Positions 54,695 to 64,000 of a stretch of DNA of 64,000 nucleotides are shown one piece after another. Both the position numbers and the translations under genes were made by a program. The notes below the pieces were generated by a model. The model was given only the letters and a program-made list of their open reading frames with translations. It searched no databases and was not told the DNA's origin. The stretch covers positions 124,001 through 188,000 of the forward strand of contig JAAXGW010000007.1 of NCBI GenBank assembly GCA_012267385.1, read 5' to 3'. Every line of letters begins with the position of its first letter. Position 1 is the first letter of the stretch. This DNA is from OMG group bacterium. GTDB taxonomy: Bacteria > Pseudomonadota > Gammaproteobacteria > Pseudomonadales > Azotimanducaceae.

Positions 54695-56059
54695 ATGAAA
54701 ACCAAGAAAACCGATCGTTTTTCCAATCCAACACGTCGAACAATAGTCAAAGGATTAGCAGCGTCTCCTCTAGTCCTCGCTCTCGGCGCAAATAAACTCG
54801 GAGCACAGGAGCTCTCTCAAATGTCTTCTAATACGCAATCCTCTAATTCTGAATTTGTCAATGGCGTGAGCGATTCGCAAATCGTTCTCGGTACCTCAGC
54901 GGCGTTCACCGGACCTTCGCGCGGTCTCGGAATTGAGTTATATCGTGGTGCGATGGCGTACTTTCAGGATGTAAACTCGAAAGGCGGTGTTCACGGTCGT
55001 GAAATCACTCTGAAACTCTACGATGACGGGTATCAACCCGATCCCGCTGTCAACAACACGACAAAATTGATGCGGGACGATAAAGTCTTTGCGCTCTTTG
55101 GGTATGTAGGTACACCGACGGTTACTAGAGTTTTACCGCTACTGAAGAAATTTCAAGACGAGAATTTTCTACTGTTCTTTCCTTTCACGGGTGCTCAGCC
55201 TCAACGGCAACTTCCCTATGGTCCGTTCGCATTTAACTTGCGCGCTAGCTATCGTCAAGAAACCGGGGGATTGGTCGAAAATTTCGTGAGAGTCGGGCGT
55301 GAAAAAGTTGGCGTGTTCTACCAAGCGGACGCTTATGGTCGAAGTGGTTGGGCGGGATGTCGCGAAGCACTCGCGAAACATAATCTCAAAATGGTAGGTG
55401 AAGCCACCTATACTCGTGGAACCCAATATACTGCGAGTTTGAAAGATCAAGTCGAATGGTTTATGCGCGATAAACCGGATGCGATCGTCTGTATCGGTGC
55501 GTATGCTGCTTGTGCCGCGTTCTTACGAGACGCTGTGGATGGCGGGCTACAAGTACCAATTGCTAATCTCTCCTTCGTCGGTAGCGAAAACTTACTGAAG
55601 CTTATCACGGACACTCACGACAACCCAGAACAATACAGTCAATTCTTGGTCAACTCCCAAGTAGTTCCCAGCTATAACGATCTATCGCTTGAGGGGGTTC
55701 AACTATACGACGAGTTTATGACTAAAAACGCACCGAGTGCTCCCTCAGAAGTCACCTCTGACGACGAAGAATACAAAACTTTCGATCGAAGTTTTGTGAG
55801 TCTGGAAGGATTCCTGAACGCTAAGTTGATGACCGAAATTTTTACCCGACTTGGACCAGAACCAACTCGAGAAGGAGTTGAAGAAGCTGTGTTTACCATC
55901 CAAGACTTAGACCTTGGTATTGGGGAAACTGTATCGTTCAACGAAGATCGTCGACAAGGTCTAGACCGAGTGTATTACACGATCGTGGAAAACGGCAGCT
56001 TCGTTCCGTTGAATGATTGGACGGCTGCCTCCAATGGATGGACAGAGGCTGCAAGCTGA
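54695..56059 (+). CDS. Solute-binding protein, branched-chain amino acid/urea type
   Basis: 454 residues. The N-terminus has a Tat-like signal (TRRTIVKGLAASPLVLALG), then a type 1 periplasmic binding fold (IVLGTSAAFTGPSRGLGIELYRGAMAYF, GGVHGREITLKLYDDGYQP, LFGYVGTPTVTRVLPLL, KVGVFYQADAYGRSGW). No permease or ATPase genes are adjacent; the next gene encodes a membrane protein with a sensor-like domain, so it may serve as a sensor ligand-binding component instead of a transporter. The place among thiamine genes suggests a pyrimidine or related ligand, only an inference. Confidence 0.8.
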   Translation: MKTKKTDRFSNPTRRTIVKGLAASPLVLALGANKLGAQELSQMSSNTQSSNSEFVNGVSDSQIVLGTSAAFTGPSRGLGIELYRGAMAYFQDVNSKGGVHGREITLKLYDDGYQPDPAVNNTTKLMRDDKVFALFGYVGTPTVTRVLPLLKKFQDENFLLFFPFTGAQPQRQLPYGPFAFNLRASYRQETGGLVENFVRVGREKVGVFYQADAYGRSGWAGCREALAKHNLKMVGEATYTRGTQYTASLKDQVEWFMRDKPDAIVCIGAYAACAAFLRDAVDGGLQVPIANLSFVGSENLLKLITDTHDNPEQYSQFLVNSQVVPSYNDLSLEGVQLYDEFMTKNAPSAPSEVTSDDEEYKTFDRSFVSLEGFLNAKLMTEIFTRLGPEPTREGVEEAVFTIQDLDLGIGETVSFNEDRRQGLDRVYYTIVENGSFVPLNDWTAASNGWTEAAS

Positions 56060-56793
56060 TGATAAAGATTACAAGACTGTTCCAGTGGACGATATTTGGC
56101 GTTATCGGTTTATTTGGCGTGCTTGGATTCGCTAATGCAATCGTAACACTAACAGCCATTGATCGAGACCTAACTCGAGAAACCCGAGAGAACAGCCAAA
56201 ATATTGCGAAAGCCATCGCTGACAGCAACGTCGATATCTTGCTTAACAATGATCTTTCGACTCTGCAATCGCGGATTGATCAGATGCTACCGCTCCTAGG
56301 ATCAAATGGCTACATCTACATTACCGACGAGCATAACGAGATAATTGCACATACCTTTGTGCCGAATATTCCGGAAGAGATTTCCAGCAGTGAACCCACC
56401 GGAGGAATTATTGAACGCACACTTAAGGGGAAGGGCGACTTTTTTGAAGTAAGTCACCCTATCCTTGCTGGAGTGGGCGGTAACGTACACATCCTAATAG
56501 ATCAAGATGATGTTTCGTTGCTGATTCAAGGTGCTATGGGCAATCAAGTTTGGCCTTTAGCTATCACGTTCCTAATCGCCATTGTATTAGGCCTGTTATT
56601 GGTAAATCTTGCTGCGCGGCCGATTCAACAACTGCTACATTACGCTGTCGCTCTTGCGAAAAAAGAAAGTGTGGACGAACCACAAAACGAAAAGTTACTT
56701 GTGCGTAAGGACGAGGCCGGCGACTTAGCGAGGTTGTATCAGTATTTTGCCTTGGTAGCAGATCCAAACCGTTCCGGTATCGACGCTAAGTAG
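56059..56793 (+). CDS. HAMP-type membrane sensor lacking an output domain
   Basis: 244 residues: a first membrane helix (residues about 9-33), a periplasmic single-Cache-like domain (STLQSRIDQMLPLLGSNGYIYITDE, IIERTLKGKGDFFEVSHPILAG), a second helix (about 168-195), then HAMP (ARPIQQLLHYAVALAKKES, DEAGDLARLYQYF). It ends after HAMP: no kinase, cyclase or methyl-accepting domain follows. ATG overlaps the stop of the binding protein (TGATG), so they are coupled; a pair of binding protein and membrane sensor is plausible. Confidence 0.7.
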   Translation: MIKITRLFQWTIFGVIGLFGVLGFANAIVTLTAIDRDLTRETRENSQNIAKAIADSNVDILLNNDLSTLQSRIDQMLPLLGSNGYIYITDEHNEIIAHTFVPNIPEEISSSEPTGGIIERTLKGKGDFFEVSHPILAGVGGNVHILIDQDDVSLLIQGAMGNQVWPLAITFLIAIVLGLLLVNLAARPIQQLLHYAVALAKKESVDEPQNEKLLVRKDEAGDLARLYQYFALVADPNRSGIDAK

Positions 56794-56827
56794 AGCCCAG
56801 TTTGTTCCGCACTTTGAGGCAAAGCTA

Positions 56828-58150
56828 GTGCCAGAAATCACAAAGAACCTGCCAGGGTTGTTTCGTGGGATGTTGTGCATCCTGTTACATCTCTGCTTCG
56901 GAACCGTGTACGCGTGGAGTTTCTTTCAGGTTTTATTGGTTGACTTTGTCGGCTGGTCGTATGCGGATACATCGTTATCTTTCGGTATAACAATCTTCAC
57001 GCTTGGAATCTCCGCGGCTTGGGCTGGAATCATGTTGCCCAAAATCGGCCCTCGCAAACTAGCACTAGCAGGATCAACTCTATTCAGCTTGGGTTATGTG
57101 ATCGCCGCGTGGGCTTTGCACTCAGAAAACTTGTTGCTCTTTTGGTTTGGTTACGGGTTTATCGGTGGGACAGGTCTAGGCTTTGGTTACGTCGTACCCG
57201 TCGCTACGATCGCGAACTGGTTCCCAGGTTCTAAAGGACTCTCTACCGGACTAGTCGTCATGGGCTTCGGCTTAGGCGCGATGTTCCTCAGTGTAGTTTT
57301 AGCACCGATACTGCTCACGGTAACCAAACAAGATCTCACCTCGACGTTTCTCTATCTTGGCGTGTTCTTCGCTTGCGTATTAATTCCATCTAGTTTTTTC
57401 GTTACCAATCCAAAGAGTACTACGGCTGCTGCCGCACAACACGTTGCAAGTATCGAAGAACAACAAGACCAATATGTACGACGATGTTTGCAGTCTCGTG
57501 AGTTCATTGTCATGTGGCTCATCTTCTTTTTCAACATCGCAGCAGGTATTTCGGTAATTAGCTTTCAGTCGCCGTTGCTTCAAGACGTTTGGCAGCTGAA
57601 CGACGCTAATATCGATCCAGAACGACTAGCAAGGTACGGAGCTTATTTGATTGCTACGAGCTCCGTTTGTAACGGAGTCGGACGATTGTTGTGGGGGCTC
57701 TTGTCGGATCGTCTTGGACGCGTCATGGTGTTTCGTATCTTGCTCGCGAGTCAGACCGTGGTGTTCGGAATTCTCATGACCGAACGTGATCCATTGATCT
57801 TCTCGATTTTGGTTTGCTACGTCATGCTCTGCTTCGGTGGTGGATTTGCGGTAATGCCGCCGTTTGTGCTCGACGTATTCGGTTCCAAGAAGATGTCTGC
57901 TATCTACGGAATCATCCTGACAGCGTGGTCGTGTGCTGGGGTTCTTGGACCACTGTATGTAGGCTATCTGAAAGACAACTATCCGAATAAAACCGTTATT
58001 TACTGTTTCCTCATTGGAATAGCATTCCTGTGTATGGGTTTCATCTTTTCGATGCTGCTCAACAATGAACGAATTCGATTGAACGTACCCACAATGGCGT
58101 CGACACTGCGGAGGTTTAATATCCCACCTCCTCGCGTCGGCACCAGCTGA
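56828..58150 (+). CDS. OFA-type MFS transporter
   Basis: 440 residues, 12 membrane helices. [48 protein letters not shown]-like motif (residues about 115-145) and [17 protein letters not shown] match oxalate/formate antiporter family carriers (OxlT-like), which exchange organic acids. GTG start. It lies between the sensor-like gene and thiC, 35 bases after the former. Substrate could be a thiamine precursor, oxalate or another acid. Confidence 0.8.
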   Translation: [440 protein letters not shown]

Positions 58151-58237
58151 GATTAATCAGACACACTACAAACAGAGACGGTGTCAGTCGCGTTATACTA
58201 ATAACGAAATTAGCCCCTCTGACAATATACTCGATAA

Positions 58238-60142
<1,905 letters not shown>

Positions 60143-60146
60143 GGAT

Positions 60147-61124
60147 TTGCGTGTCGAGATTGCTGGAGCGGGTCTCTTAGGTCGATTACTAGGCTGGCAT
60201 TACACCCAACATGGTGCACAAGTCCAGCTCTACGAACGCGCATCTGCGGACAACCCGCGAAGTGCTGCACACGTAGCCGCAGCAATCCTTGCTGCTCCAA
60301 GTGAACGAACGGAATCAGGCGCACTAATCCTAAGCTTAGCAAAAAAGAGCTTAAAACTGTGGCCCGACTGGCTCGAAGCACTTAAGGTTCCCTACGCGCT
60401 TGACGGCTCGATCGTTACTGCTCATCCAAACGATGCCGCCTTGTTAGCTCAATTCATTACAGTCATGAACCGCCGAGAAGTACCTGGAGTTCGTGTGCTC
60501 GATCGAAATGAACTAAAAACCTTAGAGCCCGATCTCGCACCTCATTTTCAGCAGGGCGTATTCTTAGAAGGCGAGGGTTGGCTCGATAATCGAGCGTTGC
60601 TTCAGTCATTAGAACAGGTATGTGGCACTATCTCCTATGAGACTCCAGTAGAAACCAAAGATCTAAGTGGGGACCTTATGATCGATTGTCGCGGTGCGGG
60701 CTCTGATGACCCAAATATTAGAGGAGTACGGGGAGAAATCTTGCGGCTATACGCGCCCGATGTAAACTTGAGACGACCGATCCGACTACTACACCCAAAA
60801 TATCCGCTATATGTTGCGCCGCGTCCGAATCACCAATATGTGCTCGGCGCTACTCAAATCGAGAGTGAATACGAAGGTCAAGTGACCGTTCGAAGTGCCT
60901 TAGAACTGTTGTCGACTGCGTACGTTATTAGCTCAGGTTTTGAAGAGGCAGAAATCTCCGAACTGTCGAGTGCGCTACGACCTGCTTATCCAGACAATAA
61001 TCCTCGAGTCTATTGGGATGAACAGGTATTACGAGTTAACGGGCTGTATCGTTGCGGTTTTGCGATCGCCCCAGCAATCGTACAACAAGCAACTGCTTTG
61101 GTTGAAGAACGATGCGCATCCTAG
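60147..61124 (+). CDS. thiO: Glycine oxidase of thiazole synthesis
   Basis: 325 residues. FAD-dependent amine oxidase: VEIAGAGLLGRLLGWHY (dinucleotide fold), VFLEGEGWLDNRALLQSLE, DLMIDCRGAGSDD, YVLGATQIES and LYRCGFAIAPAIVQQAT. Oxidises glycine to the imine used by ThiG. TTG four bases after thiC is the likely start; a longer frame runs back inside thiC without homology. Overlaps thiS by 13 bases. Confidence 0.85.
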   Translation: MRVEIAGAGLLGRLLGWHYTQHGAQVQLYERASADNPRSAAHVAAAILAAPSERTESGALILSLAKKSLKLWPDWLEALKVPYALDGSIVTAHPNDAALLAQFITVMNRREVPGVRVLDRNELKTLEPDLAPHFQQGVFLEGEGWLDNRALLQSLEQVCGTISYETPVETKDLSGDLMIDCRGAGSDDPNIRGVRGEILRLYAPDVNLRRPIRLLHPKYPLYVAPRPNHQYVLGATQIESEYEGQVTVRSALELLSTAYVISSGFEEAEISELSSALRPAYPDNNPRVYWDEQVLRVNGLYRCGFAIAPAIVQQATALVEERCAS

Positions 61125-61309
61125 TCAACGGTGAACAAGTAAGTGTGGATAAATCCAATCTTAGTGAAATATTGGATCAACTCGGTTATCAACCAGAAGA
61201 CATTGTTGTGGCGCGCAACTTAGAGTTCATTCCTCGAGCTCATTGGGACGATTGCATCGTCAATGAACAGGACTCGCTGGACATCCTAGCCGCGATGTTT
61301 GGAGGTTAG
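61112..61309 (+). CDS. thiS: Sulfur carrier protein ThiS
   Basis: 65 residues, ubiquitin-like: [30 protein letters not shown] and the C-terminal ILAAMFGG. The terminal Gly-Gly is adenylated and thiocarboxylated to supply sulfur to ThiG; thiF is not in the window. Confidence 0.93.
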   Translation: MRILVNGEQVSVDKSNLSEILDQLGYQPEDIVVARNLEFIPRAHWDDCIVNEQDSLDILAAMFGG

Positions 61310-61313
61310 ACAG

Positions 61314-62108
61314 ATGCCCGACTCGTGGCAGGTTTACGATGTCGAATTGCAGAGTCGACTGTTTCTTGGGACCGCGCAATATCCTTCACCCGCGATCATG
61401 CAAGAAGCCATCGAAGCTTCCGGTGCACAAGTCTTAACAACTAGTCTCCGTCGCCAAGCACCTAACTCGGGTGGCGGTCAAAAGTGGTGGCAACAACTCC
61501 GAGAATTAAGTCGTCAAATACTGCCGAACACTGCAGGATGTCGCACCGCAAAGGAAGCAGTGACCCTAGCACACATGGCGCGGGAGTTGTTTCAAACGGA
61601 TTGGATCAAGCTTGAAATTACGGGCGATGACTACAACCTCCAACCGAATCTCTTAGAGTTACTAAGTGCCACCGAGCAACTACACAACGAAGGTTTTAAA
61701 GTTTTTGCTTACACCACCGAGGATCTCGTAATTTGCAAGCGTATCCGAGACCTTGGATGTCAAGTCATCATGCCTTGGGGCGCGCCCATCGGTACCGGTA
61801 AAGGTCTCTTAAATCCTTACGCGTTAAAAACATTACGGGAGCGCTTACACGATGTCAACTTGGTGGTCGATGCTGGTATTGGTTTGCCTTCTCACGTCGC
61901 CCAAGTCATGGAACTCGGATTCGATGGTGTCCTGCTGAACACTTCCGTTGCAAGGTGCGATGACCCGGCGAAGATGGCAAAAGCGATGCACCACGCGTCG
62001 GTAGCGGGAAGATTGGCTTACCTTTCAGGTGCAATTTCAGAACGGGAAACCGCCGTCGCTTCGACGCCGGTCATCGGTACTCCGTTCTGGCAGTCCAAGG
62101 AGAACTGA
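61314..62108 (+). CDS. thiG: Thiazole synthase
   Basis: 264 residues, TIM barrel. [35 protein letters not shown], the Schiff-base Lys in [11 protein letters not shown], and [46 protein letters not shown] blocks. It builds the thiazole from dehydroglycine, DXP and ThiS thiocarboxylate. The ATG with GAGG upstream is preferred over an in-frame start 15 bases earlier that overlaps thiS. Confidence 0.93.
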   Translation: MPDSWQVYDVELQSRLFLGTAQYPSPAIMQEAIEASGAQVLTTSLRRQAPNSGGGQKWWQQLRELSRQILPNTAGCRTAKEAVTLAHMARELFQTDWIKLEITGDDYNLQPNLLELLSATEQLHNEGFKVFAYTTEDLVICKRIRDLGCQVIMPWGAPIGTGKGLLNPYALKTLRERLHDVNLVVDAGIGLPSHVAQVMELGFDGVLLNTSVARCDDPAKMAKAMHHASVAGRLAYLSGAISERETAVASTPVIGTPFWQSKEN

Positions 62109-62155
62109 GCGCGCGAATCGTCTGTTTGGAAACCCAAAAAGAAGGTCGCGTAATT

Positions 62156-62374
62156 CTATGTCGTCAAGCTATTGATCAGCTGATCTTCGTTTGGAAACTC
62201 GCCGGTCTGATGTTTGGAATACACGAGCTTCCCGTCGACGGTGACATCAAAAATTCCGCCACCACCGGGAATAATTTTTACGGTTGCATTAAGTTGTTGC
62301 TCAAACTTAGCAGCTAAACTAGCCGCTTTGGGTTCGTAGCCTCAGGAAGTGCAATATTTAATTTTGACTTTCAA
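62156..62374 (-). CDS. SelW/Rdx-family selenoprotein with in-frame UGA
   Basis: 72 residues if the TGA at 62342-62344 is read as selenocysteine: MKVKIKYCTS-U-GYEPKAAS, then LAAKFEQQLNATVKIIPGGG and IFDVTVDGKLVYSKHQTGEF. C8-x-x-U11 is the redox motif of SelW/SelT/SelH (Rdx) proteins, which otherwise read CxxC; the Y-C-x-x-U-G-Y and the GxFDVxVxGKxVYSK blocks are typical. TTG start lies six bases after AGGAG. A SECIS-like stem-loop follows the UGA. Homology on both sides of the TGA argues strongly against a random stop. Confidence 0.82.
62310..62326 (-). promoter_or_regulatory. SECIS-like hairpin downstream of UGA
   Basis: On the minus strand GCGGCUA, loop GUU, UAGCUGC: a seven-pair stem (one G-U) that begins 15 bases after the UGA. 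Loop bases start with GU, as SelB-bound bacterial SECIS loops do, and the spacing fits. It lies inside the coding sequence, as in bacterial selenoprotein mRNAs. Confidence 0.6.
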
Positions 62375-62545
62375 GAAATTCTCCTATCGATTGAGCAGCA
62401 ATTTCAAACCTAGTCCCTGTTGATGTCCGAGACCTCGTTTGTCCTACAGCCGTATTTACACCGAGCATTGTACGATTTCTGACTTGAGTTGACCATGGAA
62501 TCTTCACCAAATTTCCATTAACGAGCAACTCTCGGCACCTCGTTT

Positions 62546-63604
62546 TTAACTCGGGCGCATCCACGTTTCAAATTCATTGATCACTGTTTCCATCGAATCG
62601 TATCGCTGCTCGCGATCAAAATTGGTACATTTGAGACAAATACGTTCCAGCGCTTCCGGTACATTCATACTTGGCGCGCGTTCTGAAGGGCGCGGTTGAG
62701 CTTTGTTCTTGATGTTCTCAATCACCGTGAGAACGTCGTCGCCTTCAATCATACGTTTCAATGTGAGTACTTCAAATATTAAAGTGCCTAAGCTGTACAC
62801 ATCAGTCCTATGGTCGACATCGTGAGGATTTTCAAGTTGTTCCGGCGACATGTATGGAGGCGTTCCTTGAACAGGGGCTCGGCGAGTCAACGGGATAGAT
62901 TCATCGGCAGCGTCAATTTTCTGCAACTTCCAGTGCGGGTCGAGGTCTTCCGGCAAAGAATTCTCGCGTGCATCGTCGTCCCATACCTTGGCCATCCCCC
63001 AATCCAACACCATCACTTCATCGAAGTCGCCCACCAATACGTTTTCTGGTTTTATATCGCGGTGCACCACCCCGTGAGTATGCGCGTAGTGCAAGCAATG
63101 TCCCACTTGAGATAATACATCTACTAGTCGAAAGAGATCGAATTTCCCTACATTGTGGGTCTTCTTTGCTTTGCACATATCCAAGACTTCACGAAGAGTG
63201 ACCCCATGGACGAGTTTCATCGTGAAGTAGTAGTGCCCCTTTGAATCCCGGCCGAGTTCGTAGGTCGGAATCGTATTAGGGTGTTGCAACATGGCTGTAA
63301 CGCGTGCCTCACGTAGGAACCTAGCTTGCTCAACGGGATCGGACTGTAGTTCCTTTCGTAGGGCTTTATGACAAATAGTTCGCCGCAAGTGAAGATCGCG
63401 ACACGAACTGATAATACAGGTCCCCCCTTTCGCAATCGTCTTAAAATACATATACCGCATCCGATTATCGGGTCTTCGCGGTAGATGGATATCTGTTTCT
63501 GGGCGATACACCACAGGATATGCATCGGGATGTTTAGGGTATAACACAGTGTTGAGTCTCGTCGTACCAAATTCAGGTAGTCGTAAGTTTACAGAGAAAA
63601 CCAC
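62546..63604 (-). CDS. Ser/Thr protein kinase (Hanks type)
   Basis: 352 residues; only the kinase domain, no membrane anchor or sensor repeats. Seen: a weak Gly-rich loop (IAKGGTCIISSC), the Lys in TICHKALRKE, catalytic HRDIKPENV, DWGMAK (Trp instead of Phe in DFG), GTPPYMSPEQL and the DVYSLGTLIFEVLT region. GTG start. A DWG variant is known in some bacterial kinases. Downstream on the same strand is the selenoprotein gene. Confidence 0.9.
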   Translation of the reverse strand: MVFSVNLRLPEFGTTRLNTVLYPKHPDAYPVVYRPETDIHLPRRPDNRMRYMYFKTIAKGGTCIISSCRDLHLRRTICHKALRKELQSDPVEQARFLREARVTAMLQHPNTIPTYELGRDSKGHYYFTMKLVHGVTLREVLDMCKAKKTHNVGKFDLFRLVDVLSQVGHCLHYAHTHGVVHRDIKPENVLVGDFDEVMVLDWGMAKVWDDDARENSLPEDLDPHWKLQKIDAADESIPLTRRAPVQGTPPYMSPEQLENPHDVDHRTDVYSLGTLIFEVLTLKRMIEGDDVLTVIENIKNKAQPRPSERAPSMNVPEALERICLKCTNFDREQRYDSMETVINEFETWMRPS

Positions 63605-63801
63605 TGTACGTGGAAGCGTTGTACGTATACAACCTAGGTTCTTTCAAAACTCCAGTATGGCTACTAACCGCGAATATACTGTAAACAAATTGGTTCAAGT
63701 GGGATATGAACTTTCATTGCGTCTAGCATGTCATAGTCAAATTCCTTATTATTCCAAACTTATCATCACTTTTTGACCCCCTACATATCTAAGGAGACCG
63801 T

Positions 63802-64000
63802 GTGGTCATAGCCGCTATTCTCTATCTACTTTTACTCAGTGTTGTTTCATTTAACGTGATGCATGCATTGGAGTGGCCAATTTTGTACGCTTTTGTTCCC
63901 ATCATACTGTTAGTTGGAACTGTTGGCGGGATTCACTTCTGGCAAAAGTCGAAGCGGGTACTTCTTCAAACCTTGAGTTATGTCGGCATGTTTGGCCTTA
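63802..64000 (+). CDS. Membrane protein, 5' part only
   Basis: A frame from GTG preceded by AAGGAG at five bases runs to the window edge without a stop: VVIAAILYLLLLSVVSFNVM, then PILYAFVPIILLVGTVGGIHF. Two membrane segments are visible. No family can be named from 66 codons. Confidence 0.6.
   Translation, partial: MVIAAILYLLLLSVVSFNVMHALEWPILYAFVPIILLVGTVGGIHFWQKSKRVLLQTLSYVGMFGL

Noticed and set aside
62358..62564. 68-codon minus-strand frame overlapping the kinase end and the selenoprotein start
   Set aside because: It fits neatly between the two genes but has a GTG without ribosome binding site and no recognisable composition; kept out for lack of support.
63549..63776. 75-codon plus-strand frame before the last membrane gene
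   Set aside because: Starts inside the kinase gene on the other strand and has no recognisable pattern; a shorter ATG at 63658 is equally unsupported.

Overview
The window looks like chromosomal DNA of a free-living, low-to-moderate GC gammaproteobacterium, probably marine or aquatic. Evidence: a gshB-tonB pair; a yqgE-ruvX-yggS-proC-yggT-rdgB-hemW run; a sigma-32 (rpoH) gene next to trmB; many outer-membrane beta-barrels and lipoproteins, so a Gram-negative envelope. No rRNA, tRNA or CRISPR array was seen. Several start codons are GTG or TTG.

Layout. (1) 0.1-3.1 kb: a YCII-type protein, then a minus-strand RiPP cluster made of a precursor with three 16-residue core repeats, a radical SAM/SPASM maturase and a putative Fe(II)/2-oxoglutarate oxygenase. 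(2) 3.2-14.5 kb, accessory region: an SHMT-like protein with an altered active-site loop; a Panacea-DUF488 fusion with an unknown partner; a complete 3092-bp IS1595-type element (30-bp inverted repeats, 8-bp target duplication) carrying a DNA methyltransferase, a PD-(D/E)XK nuclease-like protein and a small ORF; a Yip1 protein; an intact and a truncated copy of a small membrane gene; an unusual Fic protein; a lipoprotein; and a low-complexity gene with a 13-base homopolymer. (3) 14.8-37 kb: a frameshifted FAD oxidoreductase, beta-barrels, gshB, tonB, a 1999-residue subtilase, a cadherin-like lipoprotein, two tandem paralogues of unknown function and a heterodimeric ABC exporter. (4) 37-44.3 kb: housekeeping genes, mmsA and a HEPN-type protein. 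(5) 44.4-52.3 kb: another beta-barrel, an AAA/DUF4143 ATPase, trmB and rpoH behind a perfect CIRCE operator, a membrane protein, amtB and a class III aminotransferase. (6) 52.4-62.1 kb: thiamine synthesis, thiD-thiE-tenI, then a solute-binding protein, a HAMP membrane protein and an OFA-type MFS carrier, then thiC-thiO-thiS-thiG. (7) 62.1-64 kb: a SelW/Rdx gene read through an in-frame UGA followed by a SECIS-like hairpin, a Ser/Thr kinase and the start of a membrane protein gene.

How the genes work together. ThiC and ThiD make the pyrimidine, ThiO-ThiS-ThiG (with TenI) the thiazole, and ThiE joins them. The three RiPP genes form one plausible peptide-maturation pathway. The IS-borne methylase and nuclease could act as a mobile restriction-modification pair. 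The CIRCE element suggests that the heat-shock sigma factor is itself repressed by HrcA. The strongest candidates for little-described biology are the RiPP cluster, the restriction-modification transposon, the selenoprotein, CIRCE-rpoH and the homopolymer gene. All assignments come from reading motifs; no database search was run.
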